64,000 nt of DNA from Roseiarcus sp036489975 (GTDB lineage Bacteria; Pseudomonadota; Alphaproteobacteria; Rhizobiales; Beijerinckiaceae). Made by a program: the position numbers and the translations under genes. The DNA lies in NCBI GenBank assembly GCA_036489975.1, contig DASXES010000002.1, positions 21,223 through 85,222 of the forward strand, read 5' to 3'. Shown here in pieces: positions 53,443-62,646 of the stretch; the stretch's first letter is position 1, and every line of letters begins with the position of its first letter. Under the pieces are notes generated by a model, which saw only the letters and a list, made by a program, of their open reading frames with translations, was not told the origin of the DNA and made no database searches.

Positions 53443-55206
53443 TTACACCGCCCGCGGCGGCACGATCGGCGCCAGGACGTACGAATCCCGCGCGCCGCCC
53501 GAGTAGAGCGTCACCTGGCCGCCAAAGATGTCCTTCGGCCGATCATCGGGGTCGGCGTGCTGGAAGGGGCCGACCCCGCGGTGGGCGTAGTGAAAGGTCT
53601 TGGCGAAGTCGCTGAGCGGGCCTTCATATTCGTAGTCCTTGCCACGGATCGTCAGCGCCATCCGGTATCCCTTGGGCGCGACGATGCAGGTCGGCCAGAT
53701 CTCGACCAGGAGCTCGCAGACCTCGCCCGGAACAAGCGGCTGGTATTCGTCGTGCGTGTGGTAGGGCCGGTAGGGCAGGGACTTCGCCGGGTCGAGCTTT
53801 CGATGCGAGGCGCGCAGCCAGCCTTGCGTGATCGGGATGTTCGGATCGAGCGCGCCCTGGAACGTCACCTCGGCGCCATCGGGATCGAAGAGGCGCAGGA
53901 CGAGGAAAAGGTCGGCGTCCGCCGTCGTCGACGATATGAAGAGGCGCGCCATCGCCGGCCCCGTGACCTCGGTCGTCTCGGAAAACGGCGGCAGCGAGAG
54001 GGTGACGCCGTCGCCGAGCGCGTCATACTGATATTTCTGCTCGGTCTTGAGCGGGGTCGCGCTCAGCGCCTTGGCGTTGAAGTCCAAGTAATATTTTGTC
54101 CACTGGGTCCGGGCAAGCGGCCATTCGTTCTCGAACCGCTCGATGAAAGTCGAATCGACGTGGCGTATGTTCAGGCGGACGCGCGGCGATTTCTCCCAGC
54201 CGTTGTCAACGCCCTTCAGGTAGTGATCGAAGAATTGCTTCTGCAGTTTGGTTCCGTAGTCGGTGTAGAAGTGAGTCCAGTGTTCGAGGCCATGCACTTC
54301 GAGCCATTTCTGGTCGGACGCGGCCTGGACGAACGCCTCGACATTGCCGCGGAGATGCAGCCCCTGCCCGCCCCAGTTGCCGGCTGAGAGCATCGGCGTC
54401 TTCACCTTTGACCAGTCGGCGTTGAAATCCCGATTCCACTTGTCCATCCAGGCGTGTTTCTTGATTGCCTGACCGAACTCGACACGATTGCGCTTGAGTT
54501 CCTCCTCCGGCAGCGTTTCTGGACCGGCGACCGATTCGCCGGTCGTGAAGCTCTTCGCCGCCCGCGCGCCGAGCCCATACTGCACCGTCGACACCTGGCG
54601 GGGGAACCAGCCGAGCGTGAAGGTCGAGAGGATGCCGCCGTGGCGCCCCATCTCGCGGTAGAAGTCGGACGCGCCTTCCCAGGGACACATGGCCATGAGA
54701 TGGGGCGGCTCGAGGGCCGCAACCTGGTATTGGTTCATCGCGTAATAGGAGATGCCGGCGAGCCCGACGCGCCCGTTGCTCCACGGCTGCGCCGCCGCCC
54801 ACTCGATGCAATGATAGAAGTCCAGCGTCTCCCGCGGGGACCATACGTCGACGACGCCGGGCGACTGGCCGGCGCCGCGTGAATCGACCCGGACGCAGAC
54901 ATAGCCGTCGGGCACCCATTTCTCCGGATCGACCGCCTCCCAGGTCTGGTACTTGTTGGTCGAGCCGGCGAGCACGTCAGGGTGCTCGGAGACCATCCTG
55001 TCCCATTGCGGCTTGTAGGCCTCCTGGAAGGCGAGGCCTTTCGCGTAAGGGCCATAGCTGATCAAGACGGGAAACTGTCCTTCCCCGACCGGACGGTACA
55101 CGTCCGCCCTGAGCGTCAGTCCGTCGTCCATCTCGATCGGAACGTCGATCTCGATCTTCATTCCATCGCGGACCATGCTCTTGGCTTTCAGTCCGTCCTT
55201 GCTCAT
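53443..55206 (-). CDS. CocE/NonD-family hydrolase (X-Pro dipeptidyl-peptidase S15 fold)
   Basis: 587 residues from the ATG at 55206 (GGAGGGAGG upstream). The N-terminal alpha/beta hydrolase (residues 1-350) starts DGLTLRADVYRPVGEGQFPV, includes RVDSRGAGQSPG and the nucleophile GISYYAMNQYQ (Ser about residue 148), and a His candidate in GLEHWTHFYTD. The C-terminal jelly-roll domain (about 360-580) contains AMARLFISSTTADADLFLVL. Relatives cleave esters (cocaine) or amides. No signal peptide. It probably starts the breakdown of the imported compound. Confidence 0.9.
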   Translation of the reverse strand: MSKDGLKAKSMVRDGMKIEIDVPIEMDDGLTLRADVYRPVGEGQFPVLISYGPYAKGLAFQEAYKPQWDRMVSEHPDVLAGSTNKYQTWEAVDPEKWVPDGYVCVRVDSRGAGQSPGVVDVWSPRETLDFYHCIEWAAAQPWSNGRVGLAGISYYAMNQYQVAALEPPHLMAMCPWEGASDFYREMGRHGGILSTFTLGWFPRQVSTVQYGLGARAAKSFTTGESVAGPETLPEEELKRNRVEFGQAIKKHAWMDKWNRDFNADWSKVKTPMLSAGNWGGQGLHLRGNVEAFVQAASDQKWLEVHGLEHWTHFYTDYGTKLQKQFFDHYLKGVDNGWEKSPRVRLNIRHVDSTFIERFENEWPLARTQWTKYYLDFNAKALSATPLKTEQKYQYDALGDGVTLSLPPFSETTEVTGPAMARLFISSTTADADLFLVLRLFDPDGAEVTFQGALDPNIPITQGWLRASHRKLDPAKSLPYRPYHTHDEYQPLVPGEVCELLVEIWPTCIVAPKGYRMALTIRGKDYEYEGPLSDFAKTFHYAHRGVGPFQHADPDDRPKDIFGGQVTLYSGGARDSYVLAPIVPPRAV

Positions 55207-55367
55207 TCGCCTCCCTCCGGCTTCGCCGTTCCGGCCGCCAAAGGCGCCTCGGCGCGCCAAGAGATAGGCTTCGAGACAGGACCGCGTCGTTGGCAGTCAG
55301 CCCAGAGCCGCGCTGATTTGATTGTCCATCTCGCCATGCGCAGGAGAGCGGGCGCCGGGAACGCCTT

Positions 55368-56135
55368 TCAGTCCGCCGTCCAGCCGCCGTCCAGGACCAG
55401 CGCCGAGCCGGTCATGAGGGAAGAGGCGTCGCTCGCCAGGAACACGATGGCGCCCATGATGTCCTCGAGCTGTCCGAGGCGGCCGAGCTTGATGTTCTTG
55501 AGCACCGAGGCGAGGAACGCGGAATCGGCGAAAAACGGGCGCGTCAGCGGCGTCTCGATAAAGGTCGGGCAGATCGTGTTGACGCGAACGCCGAGCGGCC
55601 CGAGTTCGATGGCCGCGGCCTTGGTGAAGCCCTCCATCGCCCATTTGGACGCGCAATAGACAGAGCGCCGCGCGCCGCCGACCAGCCCCATCTGCGACGA
55701 GACGTTGATGATCGAGCCGCGCCGCTTCTCCGCCGCCATCTTGCGCGCCACGGCCTGCGCGACGAAGAAGGCCGCCCGGACATTGATCGCCATCACCTGA
55801 TCGAAATCCGCCGCCGCGACTTCGAGGAACGGCGCCGGGCGATTGGTTCCCGCATTGTTGACCAGAATGTCCAGCGAAGGCATTGCCGCGATTGAGGCCT
55901 GCATCGCCGCGAGATCGGCGACGTCGAGCGGAATGGCCTCAGCCGCCCCGCCCGCCGCGGCGATCGCATCGCGCGCCGCCTCGATCTCGCTCCCTGTGCG
56001 AGCCGCAAGGATCACTTCGGCCCCGGCCTCAGCAAGGGCGGCCGCCGCCGCGAGGCCGAGGCCCCTCCCCGCGCCCGTCACCAGCGCGCGCTTTCCCTCC
56101 AGGCGAAACGGCGGCGTGCGGGGAATCTGCGTCAT
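55368..56135 (-). CDS. SDR-family oxidoreductase
   Basis: 255 residues, a classical short-chain dehydrogenase: VTGAGRGLGLA (about residues 18-28), NNAGTN, and the intact catalytic YCASK (about residue 163), with the C terminus GSALVLDGGWTAD. It oxidises an alcohol or reduces a ketone with NAD(P). The ATG overlaps the stop of the HisD paralogue by four bases, so the two act in one pathway. Confidence 0.92.
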   Translation of the reverse strand: MTQIPRTPPFRLEGKRALVTGAGRGLGLAAAAALAEAGAEVILAARTGSEIEAARDAIAAAGGAAEAIPLDVADLAAMQASIAAMPSLDILVNNAGTNRPAPFLEVAAADFDQVMAINVRAAFFVAQAVARKMAAEKRRGSIINVSSQMGLVGGARRSVYCASKWAMEGFTKAAAIELGPLGVRVNTICPTFIETPLTRPFFADSAFLASVLKNIKLGRLGQLEDIMGAIVFLASDASSLMTGSALVLDGGWTAD

Positions 56136-57439
56136 TCAGCCGCTTGGGCGTAGGGCACGTTGCGCCCGCCGTAGCGTCGCACGCGGACATTCGCCTGCTC
56201 GGCGTGGCCGGCGAAGCCCTCCAGCATGCAGAGCCGCGAGCAATATTCGCCGATCATAGCGCTGGCCGCGTCGGTGAGGACGCGCTGATAGGTGACGGTC
56301 TTGAGGAACTTGCCGACCCATAAACCGCCGGTATAGCGCGCGGCCTTCTTGGTCGGCAGCGTGTGGTTGGTGCCGATGACCTTGTCGCCATAGGCGACAT
56401 TGGTGCGCGGCCCCAGGAACAGGGCGCCGTAATTGGTCATGCGCTCAAGGAAGAAATCCGGATCGCGGGTCATCACCTGCACGTGCTCGGAGGCGATCCG
56501 GTCGGCCTCCCGCACCATCTCGTCGTCGCTGTCGCACACGATGACCTGCCCGTAATCCGCCCAGGAGACGCGGGCGATCGCGGCGGTCGGAAGGATGGCG
56601 AGCAGGCGATCGATCTCGCGCATCGTCTCTCGCGCCAGCCGCTCGGACGTGGTCAGCAGCACGGCGGGTGAAGTGGGCCCGTGCTCCGCCTGCCCGAGCA
56701 GGTCGGTCGCGCAGAGTTCGGCGTCCACGCTCTCGTCCGCGATGACCAGCGTCTCGGTCGGACCGGCGAAGAGATCGATGCCGACGCGGCCGAACAATTG
56801 CCGCTTCGCTTCCGCCACATAGGCGTTGCCGGGGCCGACGAGCATGTCGACCGGCCGGATACGTTCGGTGCCAATGGCCATCGCGCCGACGGCCTGGACG
56901 CCGCCGAGGCAATAGATCTCGTCCGCGCCGGCCAGATGCTGAGCCGCGACGATCGCCGCCGCGGGCTTGCCGTTGAAGGGCGGAGCGCAGGTGACGATAC
57001 GCGGCACGCCCGCGACCTTGGCGGTGACGACCGACATATGCGCGGAGGCGACCATCGGATATTTCCCGCCCGGGACATAAGAGCCGATGGAATTGACGGG
57101 GATATTCTTATGGCCGAGCACCACGCCTGGCAGCGTCTCCACTTCGATGTCCCGCAAGGCCGCCTTCTGGGCCTGAGCGAAATCGCGGACCTGCGCCTGG
57201 GCGAACTTGATGTCGTCGATGTCGCGCGGCTTGAGTTCCGAGAGAGCATCCCGGATCTCGCGGTCGGTCAGCCGAAAGTCCTCACGGTCCCAGCCGTCGA
57301 ACTTGACCGACAGGTCGCGCACCGCCTTGTCGCCGCGCGCGGCGATATCGGCCAGGATGCCTTCGACTGTCGCGCGCACCTTCGCGTCATCGGCCTCGAT
57401 CAGGTCCGCGTCGCGGCCTTGCTTCAGGAATCGAGCCAT
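56132..57439 (-). CDS. Histidinol dehydrogenase-family protein (HpsN-like paralogue)
   Basis: 435 residues from the ATG at 57439 (GAGGAGG upstream). The HisD fold is clear: GSYVPGGKYPMVASAHMS, VGPGNAYVAEAKRQLFG, GPTETLVIAD, LGQAEHGP and EHVQVM with the metal and catalytic residues. The segment GTNHTLPTKKAARYTGGLWV differs from true HisD and matches the paralogues that oxidise other alcohols to acids, such as sulfopropanediol dehydrogenase HpsN. The lack of other his genes supports a catabolic role. It likely performs a four-electron alcohol-to-carboxylate oxidation. Confidence 0.88.
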   Translation of the reverse strand: MARFLKQGRDADLIEADDAKVRATVEGILADIAARGDKAVRDLSVKFDGWDREDFRLTDREIRDALSELKPRDIDDIKFAQAQVRDFAQAQKAALRDIEVETLPGVVLGHKNIPVNSIGSYVPGGKYPMVASAHMSVVTAKVAGVPRIVTCAPPFNGKPAAAIVAAQHLAGADEIYCLGGVQAVGAMAIGTERIRPVDMLVGPGNAYVAEAKRQLFGRVGIDLFAGPTETLVIADESVDAELCATDLLGQAEHGPTSPAVLLTTSERLARETMREIDRLLAILPTAAIARVSWADYGQVIVCDSDDEMVREADRIASEHVQVMTRDPDFFLERMTNYGALFLGPRTNVAYGDKVIGTNHTLPTKKAARYTGGLWVGKFLKTVTYQRVLTDAASAMIGEYCSRLCMLEGFAGHAEQANVRVRRYGGRNVPYAQAAE

Positions 57440-57474
57440 TCGCGCCTCCTCTTCCGCCGTCGCCCGCTTCGGCT

Positions 57475-58443
57475 CTACTTGATCGCTTGCGGGTTGATCG
57501 GCGAACCCGCGGCGCCGGGCAGATGCAGGGGCGGCGCCGTGAAGAAAAACTCATAGACCTTGTCGGCGGCGCAGTCTTCGGCAAGCTCCTTCAGATAGAA
57601 GATCTCGCCCATCGAAATTCCCATCGCCGGGATGACGACCCAGTGCCACGGCTGGTTCGCCGCGTCCGTCTCGTTCGGCCGCACCTCGCAGCCCCAGGTG
57701 TCGGTGCAGATCGCCGCGACATCCTTGTCCTTGAGCCAATAGCAGGTTTCAAACGCCAGGCCCGGCGCATCGCCGCCGGCGTATCCGCTCCAGTCCTTCC
57801 TGGCGAGGCAGCGCTCCTGATGGCCGGTGCGGACGATGACGAAGTCGCCCTTGCGGACCTCGACGCGCTCTGCGGCGGCGCAAGCGTCAAGCTCGGCCGA
57901 GCGGATCGCATAGCCGTCAGGCAGGGAGTCGAGGCCGTTCAGGCGGGCGATGTCGAGCAGGACGCCGCGGCCGACCATCTTGTCGCGCACATGCTCGATG
58001 CCGAGCTTGCTTGCTCCCCTCGCCCCGACAAGCTTGGCGTCGTAGCCGTTGTACATCTTGTCATCGAGGAAGATGTGGCAGAGCGCGTCCCATTGCGTCG
58101 AGGCCTGGCAGGGCATGCTGATCGCATCGTCGGCGTAGCGCAGATAGGGGAAGGGGAGGTCCTGATTGCCGGCGGCGGCGTCGGTCCCGGTCGCCAGCAT
58201 GGTGTGAATGGGATTCCACCGGCCGCCGAACAGGCCGGACTGGATCGGCTCCTTGAGCGAGAGCGCAAGCGAGAACACCTTGCCCTTCCGGATGAGGCGG
58301 CTCGCGGCCACGATGTCCTCGGGCGCGATGGTGTTGAGCGTCCCGATCTGGTCGTCCGGCCCCCAGCGGCCCCAGTTCGACACGGCTTCGGCCGCCTCAT
58401 AGATGGCCTCGCGGGTGACGGTTTTGGCTGGCGCTTCGCCCAT
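57475..58443 (-). CDS. Cyclase-family hydrolase (kynurenine-formamidase-like fold)
   Basis: 322 residues from the ATG at 58443 (GAGGGGA upstream). The cyclase fold is shown by NWGRWGPDDQIGTLNTI, TQWDALCHIFLDDKMYNGY (the HxxxD-like metal region, here with Asp-Ala-Leu-Cys-His), DFVIVRTGHQ and AICTDTWGCEVRPNE. These metal-dependent hydrolases open amide or lactone rings. It is the first gene of the minus-strand cluster, with a divergent TetR gene upstream. Confidence 0.88.
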   Translation of the reverse strand: MGEAPAKTVTREAIYEAAEAVSNWGRWGPDDQIGTLNTIAPEDIVAASRLIRKGKVFSLALSLKEPIQSGLFGGRWNPIHTMLATGTDAAAGNQDLPFPYLRYADDAISMPCQASTQWDALCHIFLDDKMYNGYDAKLVGARGASKLGIEHVRDKMVGRGVLLDIARLNGLDSLPDGYAIRSAELDACAAAERVEVRKGDFVIVRTGHQERCLARKDWSGYAGGDAPGLAFETCYWLKDKDVAAICTDTWGCEVRPNETDAANQPWHWVVIPAMGISMGEIFYLKELAEDCAADKVYEFFFTAPPLHLPGAAGSPINPQAIK

Positions 58444-58717
58444 CGCGTTCCCCTCTTATTGATCGATCGATCTCTTAGCTTGTGTTTAGACCGCCAAAAT
58501 GAGGGCTGTCAATGCCGGAGCGACGCGGCGCTCCATGGGCTCAGGACGACGTTGTCGGAGGAATAAGGCGTCTTTAGAGGCCCGGACACCGAGCGGAATC
58601 GCCAGCGCCGTACCCGAGGCGCGGGAGTGTCGAAGGCGCGGAGCGAAAGCTATTGAGCATTTGCTCTCTCTCGGCTAGCTTGGCCCGAACGAACCCTTTG
58701 CCCATTGCGAGGCTCAA
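58444..58717. promoter_or_regulatory. Divergent promoter region between the cyclase and TetR genes
   Basis: 274 bp with no credible gene. It must hold the cluster's main promoter and probably the TetR operator. AT-rich TTGATCGATCGATC (about 58458-58471) is a short GATC-rich palindromic tract near the cyclase start and is the best operator candidate by eye. Confidence 0.4.
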
Positions 58718-59374
58718 TTGGCGCGAGTGAGGCTCGCTCGGGAAGCGCGCGAGAGACTGATCGTCGAAGGCGCGATCCGCTTCTTTGCCGAAGTCGGGTT
58801 CGGCGGCCAGACGCGCGAGCTCGCCCGCCAGCTTGGAATGTCGCAATCGCTATTGTTCAAGTATTTTCCGACCAAGCAGGCTCTTGTCGATCGCGTTTAC
58901 GAGGAGGTCTACCTCTCCCGCTGGAACCCCTATTGGGAGGTGCTTATCGAAAACGCCAGGATGCCGCTGCGCCAGAGATTGCTGAAATTCTATTCAGAAT
59001 ACGCCCAGCGGATCATGGATTATTACTGGATTCGAATCTTCCTCTACGCAGGCCTCTTGGGCAGCGAAATCAACAAGAACTACCTCGACCTCCTGAGGAG
59101 CCGGATCATCTACAAGATCTGCCACGCCGTCCGGAACGAGGCGGGCCTGCCGAGCGTGTCCGACGGCGAGCTTAGCGAGCGCGACCTGCAACTCGTCTGG
59201 GCCCTCCAGGGAAGCATCCTTTATCTCGCCATACAGCGGCACGTTTATCGCAATCTGCCGGATGAGGAGATCGACGGCGTCATCGAGGATCGCGTCGACG
59301 CTTTCCTCAAGGGGGCGCTGTCCGTAGTCGGGCGCGCTGCGGAAGCGCCGGCAACCGAAGAGACCAGCGCTTGA
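58718..59374 (+). CDS. TetR-family transcriptional regulator
   Basis: 218 residues. Starts at TTG 58718 or GTG 58727; no ATG fits. The N-terminal helix-turn-helix reads LIVEGAIRFFAEVGFGG then TRELARQLGMSQSLLFKYFP with NKxxL replaced by TKQAL, a standard TetR_N domain (about residues 12-58). The C-terminal ligand domain is helical (about 70-205). It is divergent from the cyclase-led cluster, the classic position for its local repressor. Confidence 0.92.
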   Translation: MARVRLAREARERLIVEGAIRFFAEVGFGGQTRELARQLGMSQSLLFKYFPTKQALVDRVYEEVYLSRWNPYWEVLIENARMPLRQRLLKFYSEYAQRIMDYYWIRIFLYAGLLGSEINKNYLDLLRSRIIYKICHAVRNEAGLPSVSDGELSERDLQLVWALQGSILYLAIQRHVYRNLPDEEIDGVIEDRVDAFLKGALSVVGRAAEAPATEETSA

Positions 59375-59414
59375 GGCGCCGGTGCGTCTCGGCCAGTAAC
59401 GGAGGGAAGCGCCC

Positions 59415-60299
59415 TTGAAGAGCCTCGGCAGAATCGGCAGCGTCGAGATTGGACGCGCGCTCGACAGCGTCATTCTGGGCGAGACCATGCAGGCCTGGTT
59501 TCCCGATTTCGATCGGGAGGCGGTCAAGCCGCATGAAAATTGGCTGTGCCCGACCCACTATGACGCCGAGAGCGGCCATTTTCCCATGCCGGTGCACAGC
59601 TGGCTCGCGCGGGTCGGCCGGTACAATGTCCTCATCGACACCTGCTTTGGCAATGACAAGACCCGCCCGGGCCTGGCCGAGGGGCACAGGCTCGACACCC
59701 GCTACCTCGAGCGCCTGGCTGAGTTCGGACTGACCCCCGATGACATCGACTACGTGCTGTGCACGCATCTCCATGTCGACCATGTCGGGTGGAACACCCG
59801 GCTGGAGAACGGGCGCTGGGTCCCGACATTTCCCAATGCACGCTATGTGTTCTCGAGCACCGAGTACGAAGCGGCCAAGCAGGACGCCCTGAACCCGACC
59901 TCGCCGCCGTTTTTCAAGCCTGCGTTCGAGGATTCCATCCATCCCGTCGTCGAGGCGGGCAAGGCCTGTCTCGTCGACGGCGTCCACGAGCTCCTCGACT
60001 GCCTGACGCTGCGCCCGGCGCCCGGCCACTCCCCCGGCCATTTTCGCATCGAGCTCAGATCGCAAGGGTCCGTTGGCGTGTTCGCCGGCGACATGCTGCA
60101 CTCGCCGATCCAGATTCCCCTGTGGGAATGGAGCACGCGCGTGTGCTGGGACAGGCGCATGGCGGCGTCGGCGCGGCGCGAGCTGCTTGAGTTTTGCGCA
60201 TCCGAGAACGCCATTTTACTGCCTGGCCACTTTCAAGCGCCCCATGTCGGGCGTATCAAACAAGCGGGAGGAACGTTCGCGATCGACTTCGGGTGGTAG
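59415..60299 (+). CDS. MBL-fold metallo-hydrolase
   Basis: 294 residues from the TTG at 59415 (GGAGGG upstream). The metallo-beta-lactamase motif THLHVDHVGW (about residues 117-126), PAPGHSPGH, FAGDMLHSP and LLPGHFQAPH give the full dinuclear metal set. The layout resembles lactonases of the AhlD/AttM type and other MBL hydrolases. It lies 40 bp after the TetR gene and may open a lactone or ester in the cluster pathway. Confidence 0.88.
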   Translation: MKSLGRIGSVEIGRALDSVILGETMQAWFPDFDREAVKPHENWLCPTHYDAESGHFPMPVHSWLARVGRYNVLIDTCFGNDKTRPGLAEGHRLDTRYLERLAEFGLTPDDIDYVLCTHLHVDHVGWNTRLENGRWVPTFPNARYVFSSTEYEAAKQDALNPTSPPFFKPAFEDSIHPVVEAGKACLVDGVHELLDCLTLRPAPGHSPGHFRIELRSQGSVGVFAGDMLHSPIQIPLWEWSTRVCWDRRMAASARRELLEFCASENAILLPGHFQAPHVGRIKQAGGTFAIDFGW

Positions 60300-60372
60300 C
60301 TTCTCGCTCAAGGGCGAAAAAGCGCGCATCGCATTGAAGACGAGCCCCAAGGTTGCTAGCATCGTTGAAACA

Positions 60373-61458
60373 ATGAGCGAAAGTCTTCGGCAGATCCGTC
60401 TGTTCGTCGCGGCCTACGAGGAAGGCTCGTTCACCGCCGCGGCGCACCGCGAGAACGCCACCCAATCGGGCGTCTCGCAGCATATCCATAAGCTCGAGGC
60501 CCGTTTCGGCGCCGCGCTCTTCTCCCGTGACACCGGCGCGATCCATCCGACCCCGGCCGGCGATCTCTACTATCGCTATTGCATCGAGATCCTGCGGGTG
60601 CACGAGGCCTCGCGGAACGAGATGAAAAGGTTCGGATCGGGCCTCAGCGGCGAGATCGTGGTCGGGCTGATGCCGACGATGACGCGTTCGGTGCTTGGGT
60701 CGGCGCTCGCGACGTTCATCAAGCAAAACCCTAACGCGCAAGTCAGGATCGCCGAGGGCTTCAGCGCCCTCCTGACGGAGCGCGTGCGGGCGGGGGAATA
60801 CGCCTTCGCCGTCGTCCCCGCCTTTCAGGGCGCCCCTGGCCTGAACCCGAGGCCGTTCCACTCGACGCCCGAAGTGCTGGTGTCCAGGCGCACCTCCAGC
60901 CGGGCGCACATGACGCCGGTCCGGCTCAAGGACGTGGGTCCGCTCAATCTGCTCTTGCCCAGTCCGCCCAACACCCGGCGGCGAACGCTCGACACCTATC
61001 TCGCTTCCAACGGCGTGCGGGTGCGCCAGGTGCTCGAGATCGATTCGATGTTCGGCGCGCTTGATCTCATCGCAAACAGCGACTGGGTCAGCATCTTCCC
61101 GGGCATCATGATGGCGTCCGACATCGATCGCGACCTGTTCACGATCAACGTCATCGTCGAACCCCAACTGATCCTCGATCTGGCGCTGATCGAGCCGATG
61201 CGCCAGCCGATGGGCCCGCTGGCCCAGACCTTCCTCAAGCTTCTGGAGGACGAGACCGCGCGGATCGGCGCGCGCCTGGCGACAAGCCCGGCGACCGTTC
61301 CTGCCGATGCGGGCGCGATCGGTGAGACGCGGGCCGAAAGCCGCGCGGCCCGCGGAGGCGGTTCCTGGGCGCGGCCCGAGCGCGCCCGCGCGGTGAAACC
61401 GTCCGTCGCCGCCGGCGCCGTCCGGCACGCGAAGAGCGTCACCGAAGCTCCCGCGTAA
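60373..61458 (+). CDS. LysR-family transcriptional regulator
   Basis: 361 residues from the ATG at 60373. The N-terminal HTH (IRLFVAAYEEGSFTAAAHRE, then TQSGVSQHIHKLEARFGAALF) and a LysR substrate-binding domain (about 90-295, with GEIVVGLMPTM) are clear. An extra Arg/Ala-rich tail of about 55 residues follows, unusual for the family. It probably regulates the SMP-30 gene or the catabolic cluster in response to a pathway metabolite. Confidence 0.92.
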   Translation: MSESLRQIRLFVAAYEEGSFTAAAHRENATQSGVSQHIHKLEARFGAALFSRDTGAIHPTPAGDLYYRYCIEILRVHEASRNEMKRFGSGLSGEIVVGLMPTMTRSVLGSALATFIKQNPNAQVRIAEGFSALLTERVRAGEYAFAVVPAFQGAPGLNPRPFHSTPEVLVSRRTSSRAHMTPVRLKDVGPLNLLLPSPPNTRRRTLDTYLASNGVRVRQVLEIDSMFGALDLIANSDWVSIFPGIMMASDIDRDLFTINVIVEPQLILDLALIEPMRQPMGPLAQTFLKLLEDETARIGARLATSPATVPADAGAIGETRAESRAARGGGSWARPERARAVKPSVAAGAVRHAKSVTEAPA

Positions 61459-61525
61459 ACGGCGCCGCGGCTCATTCCCCGCGTCCGCAGGAAGCGCGCG
61501 GGCTGGTTAAAGCCGCCTTCGTCAG

Positions 61526-62464
61526 TCAGCCAAGCTTCGACCCGTTGGTCATCAGCAGGACCGAATAGAGCGAGGTCGTGCCGCAGATGTACAGGCGGTT
61601 GCGCTTCGGGCCGCCGAAAGTCACGTTGGCGACGATTTCGGGGATCAGGATCTTGCCGATCAGCGTCCCGTCCGGCTCGTAGCAGTAGACGCCCTTGCCG
61701 GTGCTGGTCCAGATGCGGCCCGCGCGGTCGACGCGGAAGCCATCGTACATGCCGTCCTCGGCGGCGATTTCGCAGAAGGTTTCGCCCGGACCCTTCACGC
61801 TCTTGCCGTCCGCGCCGACCGTATATTTGCGGATGGCGCGCGGCGTCTTCGGATTGTGGGTCGCGCCGGTGTCGGCGACATAGAGGAGCTTCTCGTCGGG
61901 CGAAAAGGCGATGCCGTTCGGCCGGACCATGTTGTCGATGAGCCTTGTGACGTCGCCGGTCTTGTCGATGCGGTAGACGTAGCAGCCGTCGATCTCGGGC
62001 GTCGCCGGTTCGCCTTCGTTGTCGCCGTCGATGCCGTAGGCCGGGTCGGTGAACCAGACCGAATCGTCCGATTTGACCACCGCGTCGTTGGGCGAGTTGA
62101 AGCGCTTGCCCTCCCACTTGTCGGCGAGGACGGAAATCGAGCCGTCGAAGTTGGTGCGGGTCACGCGGCGCGTCAGGTGCTCGCAGGTGACGAGGCGCCC
62201 CTGGTTGTCGACCGTGTTGCCGTTGGAATTGTTCGAGTGCTGCCGGAACACCGACACCTCGCCCGATTCCTCAATGAGGCGCAGCATGCGGTTATTGGGA
62301 ATATCCGACCAGACGAGATAGCGGCCAGCGGCGAACCATGCCGGCCCTTCGGCCCAGACCGAGCCGGTCCAGTGGCGGGTGACCCGCATGTAGCCGGCGA
62401 ACAGCTTGGAGAATCGCTTGTCGAGCACGACCAGATCCGTGCCCTCGTGTTGCCCGTGGAACAT
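61526..62464 (-). CDS. SMP-30/gluconolactonase-family lactonase
   Basis: 312 residues from the ATG at 62464 (GGGGGAAAGG upstream; ATG 62479 is an alternative). A six-bladed beta-propeller with the metal-ligand motifs WAEGPAWF (Glu), SPNDAVVKSDDSVWFTDPAYG (Asn and Asp region) and RPNGIAFSPDEKLLYVADTG. It hydrolyses sugar or related lactones. It is convergent with the LysR gene and would suit the product of the aldo/keto reductase at 48438. Confidence 0.9.
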   Translation of the reverse strand: MFHGQHEGTDLVVLDKRFSKLFAGYMRVTRHWTGSVWAEGPAWFAAGRYLVWSDIPNNRMLRLIEESGEVSVFRQHSNNSNGNTVDNQGRLVTCEHLTRRVTRTNFDGSISVLADKWEGKRFNSPNDAVVKSDDSVWFTDPAYGIDGDNEGEPATPEIDGCYVYRIDKTGDVTRLIDNMVRPNGIAFSPDEKLLYVADTGATHNPKTPRAIRKYTVGADGKSVKGPGETFCEIAAEDGMYDGFRVDRAGRIWTSTGKGVYCYEPDGTLIGKILIPEIVANVTFGGPKRNRLYICGTTSLYSVLLMTNGSKLG

Positions 62465-62646
62465 GAACCTTTCCCCCATTTGCTGCGGCGACCGTTGAGT
62501 CGAAACTGGCGCCTCCGGCGCCCAAGGGCAAGAGCAGCGTCGCCACGTCTCTGTCAAGAATAGAGAGGCGCCGACATGTGGACAGTCCATCGGCGCATTG
62601 CGGCCGGCCCTTGCGGCGCGCGCCCGTGTCGTCCACATTATGGAGC

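Noticed and set aside
56132..57439. Calling this gene the biosynthetic hisD
   Set aside because: The catabolic neighbours and the paralogue-specific GTNHTLPTKKAARY segment argue against it; hisE at 30332 is 26 kb away and unrelated.
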